A program made the position numbers and the translations under genes. The notes under the pieces were generated by a model. It was not told where the DNA came from and did not search any database. It saw nothing but the letters and a program-made list of their open reading frames with translations. A stretch of DNA of 64,000 nt from DASPJL01 sp035628645 (GTDB taxonomy: Bacteria; Bacteroidota; Bacteroidia; Cytophagales; Cyclobacteriaceae): NCBI GenBank assembly GCA_035628645.1, contig DASPJL010000049.1, positions 33,831 through 97,830 of the forward strand, given 5' to 3'. Shown here piece by piece: positions 54,198 through 62,940 of the stretch (position 1 is its first letter; every line of letters starts with the position of its first letter).

Positions 54198-54682
54198 GAA
54201 TCTTTCTGCCTGTTCTCCTCATTGTAATTTTATTTTCGATTACCGGATGTGACGAAACCAGAATCTATGAAACAAACAAAGACTTTAAAGGAAATGATTG
54301 GTTTATAGATTCTGTTGCTTCCTTTTCCTTTGAAATAAAAGATGCCACTTCAGATTATAATATTCTCACAAATGTCAGGAATGCCATTTCATATCCATTT
54401 GCCAATCTTTACATAAAATATACCTTGTTGGATTCAAACAATAAGAAGATAGACGGCAAGCTTCTGAGGTTGCCATTATTTGACAAAAAAAGTGGAAAAC
54501 CTTATGGAGATGGTTTAGGAGATATATTTGATCATCAGTTTACGCTGCTTAAAGGACACAAATTTCAAGAGCCTGGCGTGTATAAAGTTCGGATTAAGCA
54601 ATATATGCGGCAAGATCCTTTGCCATTCATAATGTCTGTAGGAGTGAGGGTAGAGAAAGCAGAGGGAGAAAATCAGGAATAA
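54194..54682 (+). CDS. gldH: Gliding motility lipoprotein GldH
   Basis: The 162-aa protein has a signal peptide and lipobox ITGC (Cys19). The remainder (ETRIYETNKDFKGNDWFIDS, FANLYIKYTLLDSNNKKIDG, HQFTLLKGHKFQEPGVYKVR) matches the GldH family, required for gliding in Flavobacterium johnsoniae. The 4-bp overlap with ricT is typical in Bacteroidota. It supports the gliding/T9SS profile of the organism. Confidence 0.88.
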   Translation: MRIFLPVLLIVILFSITGCDETRIYETNKDFKGNDWFIDSVASFSFEIKDATSDYNILTNVRNAISYPFANLYIKYTLLDSNNKKIDGKLLRLPLFDKKSGKPYGDGLGDIFDHQFTLLKGHKFQEPGVYKVRIKQYMRQDPLPFIMSVGVRVEKAEGENQE

Positions 54683-54689
54683 ACTGAAC

Positions 54690-55118
54690 TTAGTCCAATT
54701 GTTCTATCTCCTTTCTCAGAGAAGAACATAACTTTACAATTTCTCCTAATCTCTTTTTATTTCTTTGATTCATAAAATAATGAATGGAAAAAATCACCGC
54801 AATAAGCGGTATGGAGTAAATGAGGTATTTGAATACATCGAACGAAGAGAAAACAGTGGCGAGCCAAGGGATGAAAGAGATCAAAAATAAAGTAAAAAGT
54901 AAACCAGGTCGTTGAATCATTGGGAATTTTTTTACCTTATCTTCAATCTTGTTATTATTCCATTTTACTTCCTTCAAGTGTTTTATGTACGGGGTATAAA
55001 AGTTATAGAAATCACTATAGTAGATATTTGATCCTTCATTGCGGATTATCTCATTGCTTTGATAGCTTATAAAGTCCAGATTGGAAATATAAATGCTTTT
55101 AATTCTCGCAGAATCCAT
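54690..55118 (-). CDS. Two-helix membrane protein next to the helicase gene, unknown function
   Basis: In this 142-aa protein, residues about 1-65 are polar. Two helices lie near 73-91 (LFTLFLISFIPWLATVFSS) and 96-115 (YLIYSIPLIAVIFSIHYFM), followed by a charged coiled tail. No family is recognised. It lies 37 bp downstream of the large helicase gene on the same strand, so they may be co-transcribed. Confidence 0.6.
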   Translation of the reverse strand: MDSARIKSIYISNLDFISYQSNEIIRNEGSNIYYSDFYNFYTPYIKHLKEVKWNNNKIEDKVKKFPMIQRPGLLFTLFLISFIPWLATVFSSFDVFKYLIYSIPLIAVIFSIHYFMNQRNKKRLGEIVKLCSSLRKEIEQLD

Positions 55119-55155
55119 GAAGGTAAGATTTAGCTAAAAGTTAAAAATTATTTCG

Positions 55156-58100
55156 TTACGGAGACAAGTTTTTTTCATGTTTTTCTTGTTCCAGACTTAA
55201 TTTAAAATCCTGATATCCTTCAATAATGCTTTCCTTATTATTCCAATATTCCCTGCTATAAAAATCCATGAATTTCCACCCCTTGTTTTTTAGGATGAGT
55301 TTTTTATAAACGTGGGATTCTTTGATGGAAATGCTTTGATAATACAGTTCATCGTCCGTTAGAATAATTCCCTTGTATTTATCTTCTTCTACCAGGCTTA
55401 GGTCGGTGAATGGCAGATTGTTTCTTAAGATTTTATCATTGGTTTTGTCGGCAATTAATTTAATGAGCTTATGTTTTAACAAACCTTCAAATGGCAAGTT
55501 AATTTCAGGTTTCCTTAGGCTTTGGTGCCTTCCCTCCGACACATCCAGGGCATATTGAAGGTACTGTTTGAATAATTTAGGCCCTTCATTTGAAAGGTTT
55601 TCCACTTTTAATTGATTTGGATAAATGCTGCTTATAATTATGATTTTTTGTTTTGCCCTGGTAATGGCTACATTTAACCTGTTTTCACCACCTTTGGCAT
55701 TTAAGGTGCCAAAATTCATACTCAGCTTACCTTTCAGGTCCGGAGCATATGCCGTCGAAAAAATAATGATTTCCCTTTCATCTCCCTGAACGTTTTCAAT
55801 ATTTTTTACAAATAAATTATCAGGAAGGGAGATACTGTTCTCTCTGGCAAAAGTTTCCAATACATTTAAAATGAGATTCTGCTGAGAAAAATTAAAGGTA
55901 ACCACGCCAATATCAGTAATATTGCTTTTGAGGTATTCTATCACCTTTTCACCTACTTTAGTGGCTTCGATCTCATTACTATTGTTTTCCCATACGCCAT
56001 CCACTTTAATATATTCTATAGAAGGGTCAGGATTATTGATGTCTTCAAAATTAGGCATTAAGGACAGTTTCCCTTTGTAGAAATGATGGTTGGAAAAGTC
56101 AATTAATTCCAAAGTCTTGCTTCTATAATGACCAGAAAGTTGGGTTTCCTTCAGGTAACGGGCACCCAGATCAAGCAACGAATCTATTTCGATTTCCGGC
56201 AATTCCTCATCGGTTTCTTCCCACCTCGATTTATAAATATCATTAGGATTTAACTGTTTACTGTCTCCGGTGATTACAATTTGACGTCCCCGGTAAATAG
56301 AAGGAATACCATTTTCGGCATAACATTGAGAGGCCTCATCAAAAATTACAAGATCAAAGTAAGGTTCCATAGGAAAGATCGCGGAAACAGACTCAGGGGA
56401 GGCCATCCAGCAAGGAACAAGATTAAATAGTTCTTTGGAGAAATTTCCAATCAGTTTTCTTACAGGCCAGATTGAACGCTTCTTAGTTACCTGATGACTT
56501 AGATCCCTATAAGTAACCAGGTTGTTCAACCGGTTTACTTCCAGGTCCTGATAGGTTGTCTCCCTTAATTTCAACAATAAAATATCCCTGCTTATTCTAA
56601 GTTTTTCCTGTACATTCTGTTGAAGTTCGCGCTCTAGCTGACGGAACTTTAAGGTAGAAACTGTTCTAAGTATTGGATATTTCTGCTCTATGTCTTCAAT
56701 CCAACTAAGTTTAAGACTATTGATAAAGATCTGGACAAGGTCGTCTGCAAAGAACTCCTGTTTAAGGCCTAATAATTTTTTTATCACAGCCGACTCAGGT
56801 CCTGAAAATTGAGAATAGGTTTGATCATATTCTGCCAAAGCATCAAAGTCTTTTTCCAGCGCTTTTAAAAGCAGCAAAGAATGTTCAGGATTGGCAACTA
56901 CTTTATCAATCTGAGTAGGTTGGAGGTGCTTCATCCAGTCCTTCTTCTTGTCCGCTACCAGCTCGCAAAATTCAATGGTTTTTGCTATTTTTTCTTTTAA
57001 CAAACTTTGAGTTAGGGTGTGAATATCTAATCCGAAAAACTCTTCAATCCTCCTAAAAAGATCCTTTAGGTGAAAGGCCTGTTTGTATTTGTAAATCCAT
57101 CCCTGGAAGTATATTTTAAAGTTATTTTCAGGAAGGTTTACAATCCATTTTTTGTTTTTAAGCTCAGATAAATTATGTTCCAGATTAAGACGATTATCCA
57201 GCTTTTTGATTAAACTTTCTATCCCTTTTCTGTTGCCTTTCAGATTATTTGCAACAAGTACCCTTTTCAACCAGAAACGTTCCTTAGAAAAACGCCATTT
57301 GATCCATATGAAAGGGGAGCCAAAAGCCTCTTCTGCACGTTGCAATGCGGCCTGGAAGTCGCCTAGTTTCTTTTTTTCAAGCGTTAGCTCAGGTCCTTCG
57401 CCTTCATAACATTGCATAAGCCTTTTTTCAACCTTTTGCAGCCAGAAAAGGGTATCCTCCGGTAAGTCCAGGATAAGTTTGAAGTTTTCAAAAACATCTT
57501 CTTCTGCGGACAACTCAAGAAAGCTATTGAATGCAGCCTGCTTACTTAAAAGGTGCTCACAACCACTAAAAGACAAACCTTTTCCAAGTGACCCTTTAGT
57601 AAACTTTAATACTTCCTGTTGAAATTTTGGTATTTCAATAAGTGTGTCTTTTAGAATATTAAAATCTGAAATGGAAAAGCTTTGGAATGAAACCCTGTCT
57701 TTCCATAGGTAATCTTCTTTTTCAAATCTTTCAGAATAGGATAAATAATATTTTAAAGGCTGAAGAAAACTTTCAAGATTATTAAATGAAAAATATTTGT
57801 ACTCTTCTTTTAAAGGTATTTGTTCGTCATTTTTTTCTGAAGTTAAATAAAGTTCTTTGATTGAAATACCACATTGCGAAGCGTCAAACAAAGCATTTTT
57901 AAATTCTTCAAGTTCTCCAGCTAGCTGGTCAATCTTTCTGCTTGTTTGTAAAAATGTTCTTTCCAGGTAGATGGCATCCAGACTATTGTTTTTGTCCTGA
58001 TATTCTGATATTCTTTCAATCTGTGATTGTATTTGGCTATAAATGGCTTTCCGGTCATTTTTGAAGTCATGAACGAGCGCAACAAAATCATTGATGCCTT

Positions 58101-59166
58101 CCTGTTTCAGCCTTTGGTAAACCACATCCAGCGCCACCCTTTTTTGGCATACCATCAAAACCCTTTTTCCTCTGGCAATATGGTCTGCTATAAGATTACA
58201 TATCAATTGGGATTTTCCTGAACCGGGAGGTCCCTGAACTACAAGACTCTGTCCTTTTTTTACAGCTTTAATGGAATTTTCCTGAGAAGCATCCATTGAA
58301 TAAGGGGTAAAGGTTTGTTCTTCTTTTACTTTATTGGTAATTGGTTGTTCTTCAGGTATTTCTGTTTGAGGGTAAAAAAACTCCTCAAGGTCTTTCAACT
58401 CCTCCTGTTCAAGTAGAAAATTGTAATCCGGGACAAGGTAAGAGCCTGCTTGTGGGAATATTCCCAATACAGCTTCGGAATACATCTTCAGCTCGCCTGT
58501 CTTATATTGCCCTTCAAAGTCAGCTTTTTTATAGTTTTCAAAGGGGATCAATTCATTGATAAAGAGGTCCTGATTAAAGTTTATGGTGATCCCGCTTTCT
58601 TTTAAAAAAGTATATAAGCTTGTTCGGAATACCTGAGAATTTTTATCCCAGTCGTCGAGTTGTTTTTCTAGTATTTCTTCGGAAAGGGTAATTTTATTAT
58701 AATGCGCATAGGCCAAAAGCAAGCTTTTATTAAGAGCAATTGCTTCGTCGTTTCTTAAAGAAAGCTTCCATTGGTTGGTTTCAAGTGTGAGCTCGACGGG
58801 GAAAAAAATGAGTGGTGCCCGAACAAGGGTATCGTCCAATAATTTCCCTTTTACGAAGGGCCATCCTACATAAAGGTCTTTTGAACCTCTTTCTTCGGTA
58901 ATAAATTTATCTTTTCGATTCAGGTTTTTCAGACGCGTACTATATTCATTGGCTTTGCCATCCCTGCTGTCAAGGTATTCGCAAAGCTTGATGGTTTTTT
59001 TGCCGATTAAAGATTCAATAATTGCAAAAGAATATTGTCCGTTTTTAAAATCAAGATCGTGAAGATCAAAGAAATAATCTCCTGTTAATCGAAGAAGCAG
59101 TATAGAGCGATTGTTACCCGTTAAATTTGTCAGGCGATTCAGATAGGACTTTAATATTTTTTTCAT
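55156..59166 (-). CDS. Large DUF4011-type SF1 helicase with degenerate nuclease-like tail
   Basis: The 1336-aa protein has a DUF4011-like N-terminal region (about 1-240; LRLTGDYFFDLHDL, VKGKLLDDTLVRAPLIFFPVEL). The ATPase has Walker A VVQGPPGSGKSQLICNLI (about 312-329), Walker B DLVIFDEASQCYAENG, and GDSKQLNP. The AAA_12-type C-terminal half has NVQGDEREIIIFSTAY and RLNVAITRAKQKIIII. A tail (about 1230-1320; LLKHKLIKLI, LPFTDLSLVEEDKYKGIILTD, LILKNKGWKFMDFYS) resembles the REase_MTES_1575-type nuclease fold, but acidic and Lys residues seem incomplete. Similar proteins occur in defence loci. No restriction or methylase gene is nearby. Confidence 0.82.
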   Translation of the reverse strand: MKKILKSYLNRLTNLTGNNRSILLLRLTGDYFFDLHDLDFKNGQYSFAIIESLIGKKTIKLCEYLDSRDGKANEYSTRLKNLNRKDKFITEERGSKDLYVGWPFVKGKLLDDTLVRAPLIFFPVELTLETNQWKLSLRNDEAIALNKSLLLAYAHYNKITLSEEILEKQLDDWDKNSQVFRTSLYTFLKESGITINFNQDLFINELIPFENYKKADFEGQYKTGELKMYSEAVLGIFPQAGSYLVPDYNFLLEQEELKDLEEFFYPQTEIPEEQPITNKVKEEQTFTPYSMDASQENSIKAVKKGQSLVVQGPPGSGKSQLICNLIADHIARGKRVLMVCQKRVALDVVYQRLKQEGINDFVALVHDFKNDRKAIYSQIQSQIERISEYQDKNNSLDAIYLERTFLQTSRKIDQLAGELEEFKNALFDASQCGISIKELYLTSEKNDEQIPLKEEYKYFSFNNLESFLQPLKYYLSYSERFEKEDYLWKDRVSFQSFSISDFNILKDTLIEIPKFQQEVLKFTKGSLGKGLSFSGCEHLLSKQAAFNSFLELSAEEDVFENFKLILDLPEDTLFWLQKVEKRLMQCYEGEGPELTLEKKKLGDFQAALQRAEEAFGSPFIWIKWRFSKERFWLKRVLVANNLKGNRKGIESLIKKLDNRLNLEHNLSELKNKKWIVNLPENNFKIYFQGWIYKYKQAFHLKDLFRRIEEFFGLDIHTLTQSLLKEKIAKTIEFCELVADKKKDWMKHLQPTQIDKVVANPEHSLLLLKALEKDFDALAEYDQTYSQFSGPESAVIKKLLGLKQEFFADDLVQIFINSLKLSWIEDIEQKYPILRTVSTLKFRQLERELQQNVQEKLRISRDILLLKLRETTYQDLEVNRLNNLVTYRDLSHQVTKKRSIWPVRKLIGNFSKELFNLVPCWMASPESVSAIFPMEPYFDLVIFDEASQCYAENGIPSIYRGRQIVITGDSKQLNPNDIYKSRWEETDEELPEIEIDSLLDLGARYLKETQLSGHYRSKTLELIDFSNHHFYKGKLSLMPNFEDINNPDPSIEYIKVDGVWENNSNEIEATKVGEKVIEYLKSNITDIGVVTFNFSQQNLILNVLETFARENSISLPDNLFVKNIENVQGDEREIIIFSTAYAPDLKGKLSMNFGTLNAKGGENRLNVAITRAKQKIIIISSIYPNQLKVENLSNEGPKLFKQYLQYALDVSEGRHQSLRKPEINLPFEGLLKHKLIKLIADKTNDKILRNNLPFTDLSLVEEDKYKGIILTDDELYYQSISIKESHVYKKLILKNKGWKFMDFYSREYWNNKESIIEGYQDFKLSLEQEKHEKNLSP

Positions 59167-59254
59167 CCCGGAAGACTATGATACAGAGGTTTGAATAAAT
59201 TTTAACTATAAACGGATTAAGTCTTTAAGAAATATAAAACGAACATTTTTACAT

Positions 59255-59386
59255 TCAACGGTCAAAGTTAATCTCAAAACGAGTTCCCAAAGCAAAATTC
59301 AGGACGCCGCTATTCAAATCGTATTGATAAAAATAGCTCCATAATTTAAGGAAAAAATAAATAATGGATGTTTCGAAATAGTTTGA
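59255..59386 (-). pseudogene. Open outer-membrane-barrel-like tail after the HhH gene (remnant?)
   Basis: Directly after the HhH stop codon, in the same frame, 43 codons are open and end LWSYFYQYDLNSGVLNF then ALGTRFEINFDR-stop. The alternating hydrophobic pattern and final aromatic strand resemble the C-terminus of an outer-membrane beta-barrel. There is no start codon. It may be a decayed gene fragment or chance. Confidence 0.25.
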
Positions 59387-60301
59387 TTACAAAGTGAGGT
59401 AGGGTTCTATTTTTATAAAAGTTTGAGGACTAATGGAATGTATATTTTTTAGTGCTGAAAGAGAATTGAAAGAACCATGCTGATCCCTGTAGGCAATTAT
59501 CGTTTTGGCAATCTTGTAGGAAATGTAAGGGTGTTGACGCAATTCCTCAAGTGTGGCCGTATTTACATTTATTTTGTCAGGCGTAAAGTTTACGTCAATT
59601 AAACTTGATTCTTTGAGCCTTTTAACAACAACTGTGTCCAAGCCATAAACTTCTTCCAGTTGGTCTTGATGAATAAAGCCGCCCAGTTTATTTCGATAAT
59701 TGAGGATCCTTTGAGCAAGTTTATTTCCAATCCCATTAATCTTAATTAATTGAGTAGAGTCCGCTTTATTTATATCAAAGGGTTGGAAAATTTCCTTCTC
59801 TTTAGGAGAATAAGCTTTGAATTTCTTTTTTGAAGAATGGGCAGACTGGACGAAAACCGCTTTCTTTTCCGGTAGGTCGATGTAGGGATATAGCCTAAGG
59901 TAAGTTTCCTCCTTCAGACCATAGACTTTTTTAAAATCACTTTTTATTGTAAAATACCCACCCTTATTACGGTAATTCATAATGGTTCGGGCAGTTTTTG
60001 TATCAATCCCTAAAGATAGGAAGTCGGCTTCTGAGCTGGTATTAGGGTTGAATGAAAAATATTTAGGATTGGAAGGAGAAGATGCAGTCTTTTCTACCGT
60101 TTGAACGGATTCTAATTTTACAATTAAGGCTTCTAGCTGAGCTTTATCTGCATTGTCGGTATCTGAAACCGGCAATAAAGGTTTTATTATAGGAGGAAGG
60201 ATAAGCAGGAAAAAAATTAAAAACATCAGGACAATAAATCCTGTAGTTTCCGTAGGAGAAAAACCAAAGTAATCCTGAATCCAGAATCTAATCCTTTTCA
60301 T
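59387..60301 (-). CDS. ComEA-like protein with three helix-hairpin-helix repeats
   Basis: In this 304-aa protein, one transmembrane helix lies near residues 18-42 and about three HhH domains follow: near 90-150 (SSEADFLSLGIDTKTARTIMNYRNKGGYF), 175-235 (INKADSTQLIKINGIGNKLAQRILNYRNKLGGF) and 245-304 (VNTATLEELRQHPYISYKIAKTIIAYRDQHGSF). ComEA proteins bind DNA in the periplasm. Its start overlaps the 3' end of the MetS-like gene, indicating coupled translation. Confidence 0.85.
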   Translation of the reverse strand: MKRIRFWIQDYFGFSPTETTGFIVLMFLIFFLLILPPIIKPLLPVSDTDNADKAQLEALIVKLESVQTVEKTASSPSNPKYFSFNPNTSSEADFLSLGIDTKTARTIMNYRNKGGYFTIKSDFKKVYGLKEETYLRLYPYIDLPEKKAVFVQSAHSSKKKFKAYSPKEKEIFQPFDINKADSTQLIKINGIGNKLAQRILNYRNKLGGFIHQDQLEEVYGLDTVVVKRLKESSLIDVNFTPDKINVNTATLEELRQHPYISYKIAKTIIAYRDQHGSFNSLSALKNIHSISPQTFIKIEPYLTL

Positions 60302-60461
60302 TCTTATTAAAAGGAGTTTGGGATAAATTTCCAGGTTCCTCAGAATAAGAATCAGGCTCAGGTTTTGGAGGAGTGGTCAGCATTTTAATAAAAAAGTATA
60401 AGGTTAAGATGGTAACAGTTGCCATTGTAATTACCATTGTTATTAAAGCACTTGAATTCAT
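60288..60461 (-). CDS. metS: MetS-like small subunit of the NSS transporter
   Basis: The 57-aa peptide starts MNSSALITMVITMATVTILT and has one transmembrane helix, then TTPPKPEPDSYSEEP. It lies just downstream of the NSS transporter gene and overlaps the HhH start by 14 bp. Corynebacterium MetPS is a methionine/alanine transporter in which the small MetS peptide is required. The gene order and size match that family; too short for usual gene finding. Confidence 0.7.
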   Translation of the reverse strand: MNSSALITMVITMATVTILTLYFFIKMLTTPPKPEPDSYSEEPGNLSQTPFNKNEKD

Positions 60462-60579
60462 AATAGTGTTATTTAATCTAGTGAAGGAATTAGAGCAATC
60501 AATTAAAACACAATCCTCAAACTCCTCTCTTATTTCTTAGTTCAAAATTTGTCCTTTTAACAATATTAAAGAGTAGGTA

Positions 60580-62247
60580 TTACGCTCTTCCTTCTCTCAG
60601 TCTTTTCCTATAAGCAATATAAACCAGGCCAGCAGCCGCTAACCAAACAGTCAATAACAAGAGCCTTGAGGCTACTACATAAAATTTTTGCCTTTCAAGT
60701 TCTGAGATAACCAATGGATCTGTTGCAGCAGCAATTTGTGCATTTATTCTTTGATTCATGATTTGCGCTATTATAGCGCCATTGTCGAAGTTCCAGCCGT
60801 TTCCGTTTATAAATCCGCTCCAGGCTGCCCCCCAGTCTCCTCCTACTGGCGAGAGCAACGAACCTAGGAAAACACATATAAGCAAAGAAGGTGTAATGTA
60901 AAGGATGATGTATTTGTAAAAATTGGGCACATTTATATCTGAGCCCGAGGTGATTTCACTCCATCCCTTTTTAATTCCAAAAACCCAGGCAAAAAGAATG
61001 GTTTCTCCGAGGGCAAATACAACTAGCGAGACTGTTCCTGCCCAATAATCATATTCGTCAAATACACCTTCGTTAAAGAAAAATACGGTTGGAGAGCCAA
61101 GTAACAATACTATTGCGCCAAATGAAAATGCTGCTTTTTCCCGACTCCAGTTAAATTCATCCCGAAGGAAACCCATCCACGGTGTTCCCATGGCGAGAGA
61201 GGAAGTAATACCTGCAAAAAACAAAAGACCAAAGAAGGCTATTCCGGCGAAAGCGCCTATATATGTTCCCCATTGTTGAAATAAATAGGGCATTGTTCGG
61301 AATCCTAATCCCAATCCTCCTGTTTGAGTAAGTTCAAAAACTTTATCCACACCCAAATACCCAATAGAAATCGGAATCAAAATAGAACTTCCGATGACGA
61401 CCTCTACGAATTCATTCATCCATCCTGCAGACATCGCGTTTAAGGCAATGTCATCCTTAGGCTTAATATAAGCAGCATAACATTGTATGGTTCCCATTCC
61501 CACAGATAAAGTAAAGAATATTTGTCCTGCCGCAGCAAGCCATACTTTTGGGTCCATAAGTGAATCGAATTGAGGCGTCCACAAAAAATTAAGTGCAAGG
61601 GTTCCATCATACACAGCGCCCTCTTCCCCTGCAGTCAATGTAATCCCTTTGTAGGCAAGGAAGAAACCGAAGATTATTAATAAGGGCATTCCTATTTTAG
61701 AGGCAATTTCCACACCTCCGCTAAGTCCACGACTTAAGATCCAGGTATTCAGAGCAACACAAAACACAAAGAAGATCAGAGCTTCATAGGGAAGTCCGGT
61801 GGTTGTGGTATTAATGTTTACATAGTCACTAAAAAATTGCGCTACCTGTATTTGATCCATCCCATGAAAACTTCCTGTGATGAAATGGTAGATATAAGCC
61901 ATCGTCCAGCTTTCAATGTAGCAATAGTAAGAGGCTACAGCTATGTTGGTAAAGATTCCAAAAACACCCAGGTATTTCCAAAACCTTTTTTTGTCCATGG
62001 TATCAAGAATAAAGGGGGTTGAATGATGGCCAAACTTTCCTCCGAACCTACCCATGGACCATTCTATCCAAAGCAGAGGAATTCCCATTACAAGGAAACA
62101 AACAATATAGGGGATGATGAACGCTCCGCCTCCATTTTGCATTGCTTGAACAGGAAATCTTAGAAAATTACCAAGGCCAACTGCGTTTCCTGCCATTGCC
62201 AGTACAAGTCCTATACGTGAACCCCAAGCTTCATTATTGCTACTCAT
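60580..62247 (-). CDS. Sodium-dependent NSS-family amino acid transporter
   Basis: The 555-aa Na+ symporter of the SLC6/NSS type has about 12 helices. Family motifs are GSRIGLVLAMAGNAVGLGNFLRFPVQAMQNGGGAFIIPY (about 9-50), FFLAYKGITL near 195, FFTLSVGMGTIQCYAAY near 245, and FAGITSSLAMGTPW near 335. It probably imports amino acids such as methionine or alanine together with the MetS-like peptide that follows. Direction and substrate are inferred. Confidence 0.9.
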   Translation of the reverse strand: MSSNNEAWGSRIGLVLAMAGNAVGLGNFLRFPVQAMQNGGGAFIIPYIVCFLVMGIPLLWIEWSMGRFGGKFGHHSTPFILDTMDKKRFWKYLGVFGIFTNIAVASYYCYIESWTMAYIYHFITGSFHGMDQIQVAQFFSDYVNINTTTTGLPYEALIFFVFCVALNTWILSRGLSGGVEIASKIGMPLLIIFGFFLAYKGITLTAGEEGAVYDGTLALNFLWTPQFDSLMDPKVWLAAAGQIFFTLSVGMGTIQCYAAYIKPKDDIALNAMSAGWMNEFVEVVIGSSILIPISIGYLGVDKVFELTQTGGLGLGFRTMPYLFQQWGTYIGAFAGIAFFGLLFFAGITSSLAMGTPWMGFLRDEFNWSREKAAFSFGAIVLLLGSPTVFFFNEGVFDEYDYWAGTVSLVVFALGETILFAWVFGIKKGWSEITSGSDINVPNFYKYIILYITPSLLICVFLGSLLSPVGGDWGAAWSGFINGNGWNFDNGAIIAQIMNQRINAQIAAATDPLVISELERQKFYVVASRLLLLTVWLAAAGLVYIAYRKRLREGRA

Positions 62248-62490
62248 AAGGTAAGTAAATGTGAATGATTAAGAAAAATATCTAAATAAAACTGAGAAAA
62301 AACATGAATAAAAGTCAAAAATTAAATAAACTGTCTTTAATACCCAAAATATTTTTTTTAAAAACCTGATGAAGCCCTCAATTAGCGTACATTTTTCTTT
62401 AATAGTGAAACCTTCATCTAGCTTTTGAGTATAGAAAATCAGAAGAAAAATTAAAAATAGAAATTATTTTAACCTAAAATCTTAAAAGCT

Positions 62491-62649
62491 ATGCGTGATT
62501 TATTATGGATTATCGCCGTTATACTAATTATAGGATGGTTAGTAGGCTACTTCGGTTTTGCCGATGCAGTAGGTTCTTTTATTCACATACTGTTAGTATT
62601 AGCAATTGTAGCTATACTTATTAATATTGTATCGGGAAGAAGAATTTGA
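62491..62649 (+). CDS. lmo0937-family small membrane protein (DUF5670)
   Basis: The 52-aa peptide has two hydrophobic segments (LLWIIAVILIIGWLVGYFGF and HILLVLAIVAILINIVSGRR). The pattern matches the lmo0937/DUF5670 group of tiny membrane proteins found in many bacteria; the function is not known. It is followed by a terminator. Confidence 0.75.
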   Translation: MRDLLWIIAVILIIGWLVGYFGFADAVGSFIHILLVLAIVAILINIVSGRRI

Positions 62650-62671
62650 CATAACCAGAACTGTTATCTCA

Positions 62672-62698
62672 AAGTGCAGGAATTAACCTGCGCTTTTT
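62672..62698 (+). terminator. Terminator of the lmo0937-like gene
   Basis: Stem AAGTGCAGG (62672-62680) with CCTGCGCTT (62687-62695, one G-T pair), then a T run. Confidence 0.75.
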
Positions 62699-62739
62699 AG
62701 CTTTATTTAAACTTTTAACTTAAAAGTTTAAATAAAGCT
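62699..62739. repeat. 41-bp near-perfect palindrome
   Basis: AGCTTTATTTAAACTTTTAA (62699-62718) is the reverse complement of TTAAAAGTTTAAATAAAGCT (62720-62739), with a single C between. It lies immediately after the terminator and before the S9 peptidase gene. No T run follows on either strand. Confidence 0.6.
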
Positions 62740-62940
62740 ACTATTTCTTTCAGCCCTATTTTACCTCTTATCTTCCTCTTTCTCTTGAGTCAACTGCTTT
62801 TTTAGGAAAAACGGTACATCTTCGGATTCTGCCAGAAAGATCAGTACAAGCCCTGTCAATTTATACATAAATTTGTCTAAGCACGTTTTTAACAATTATC
62901 CTGTTATTAAGTTGTGCCTTGTAAAATTTAAAGACAAGCT

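Noticed and set aside
62761..62868. 35-aa minus-strand ORF between the palindrome and the S9 gene
   Set aside because: No promoter, terminator or family support; likely random.
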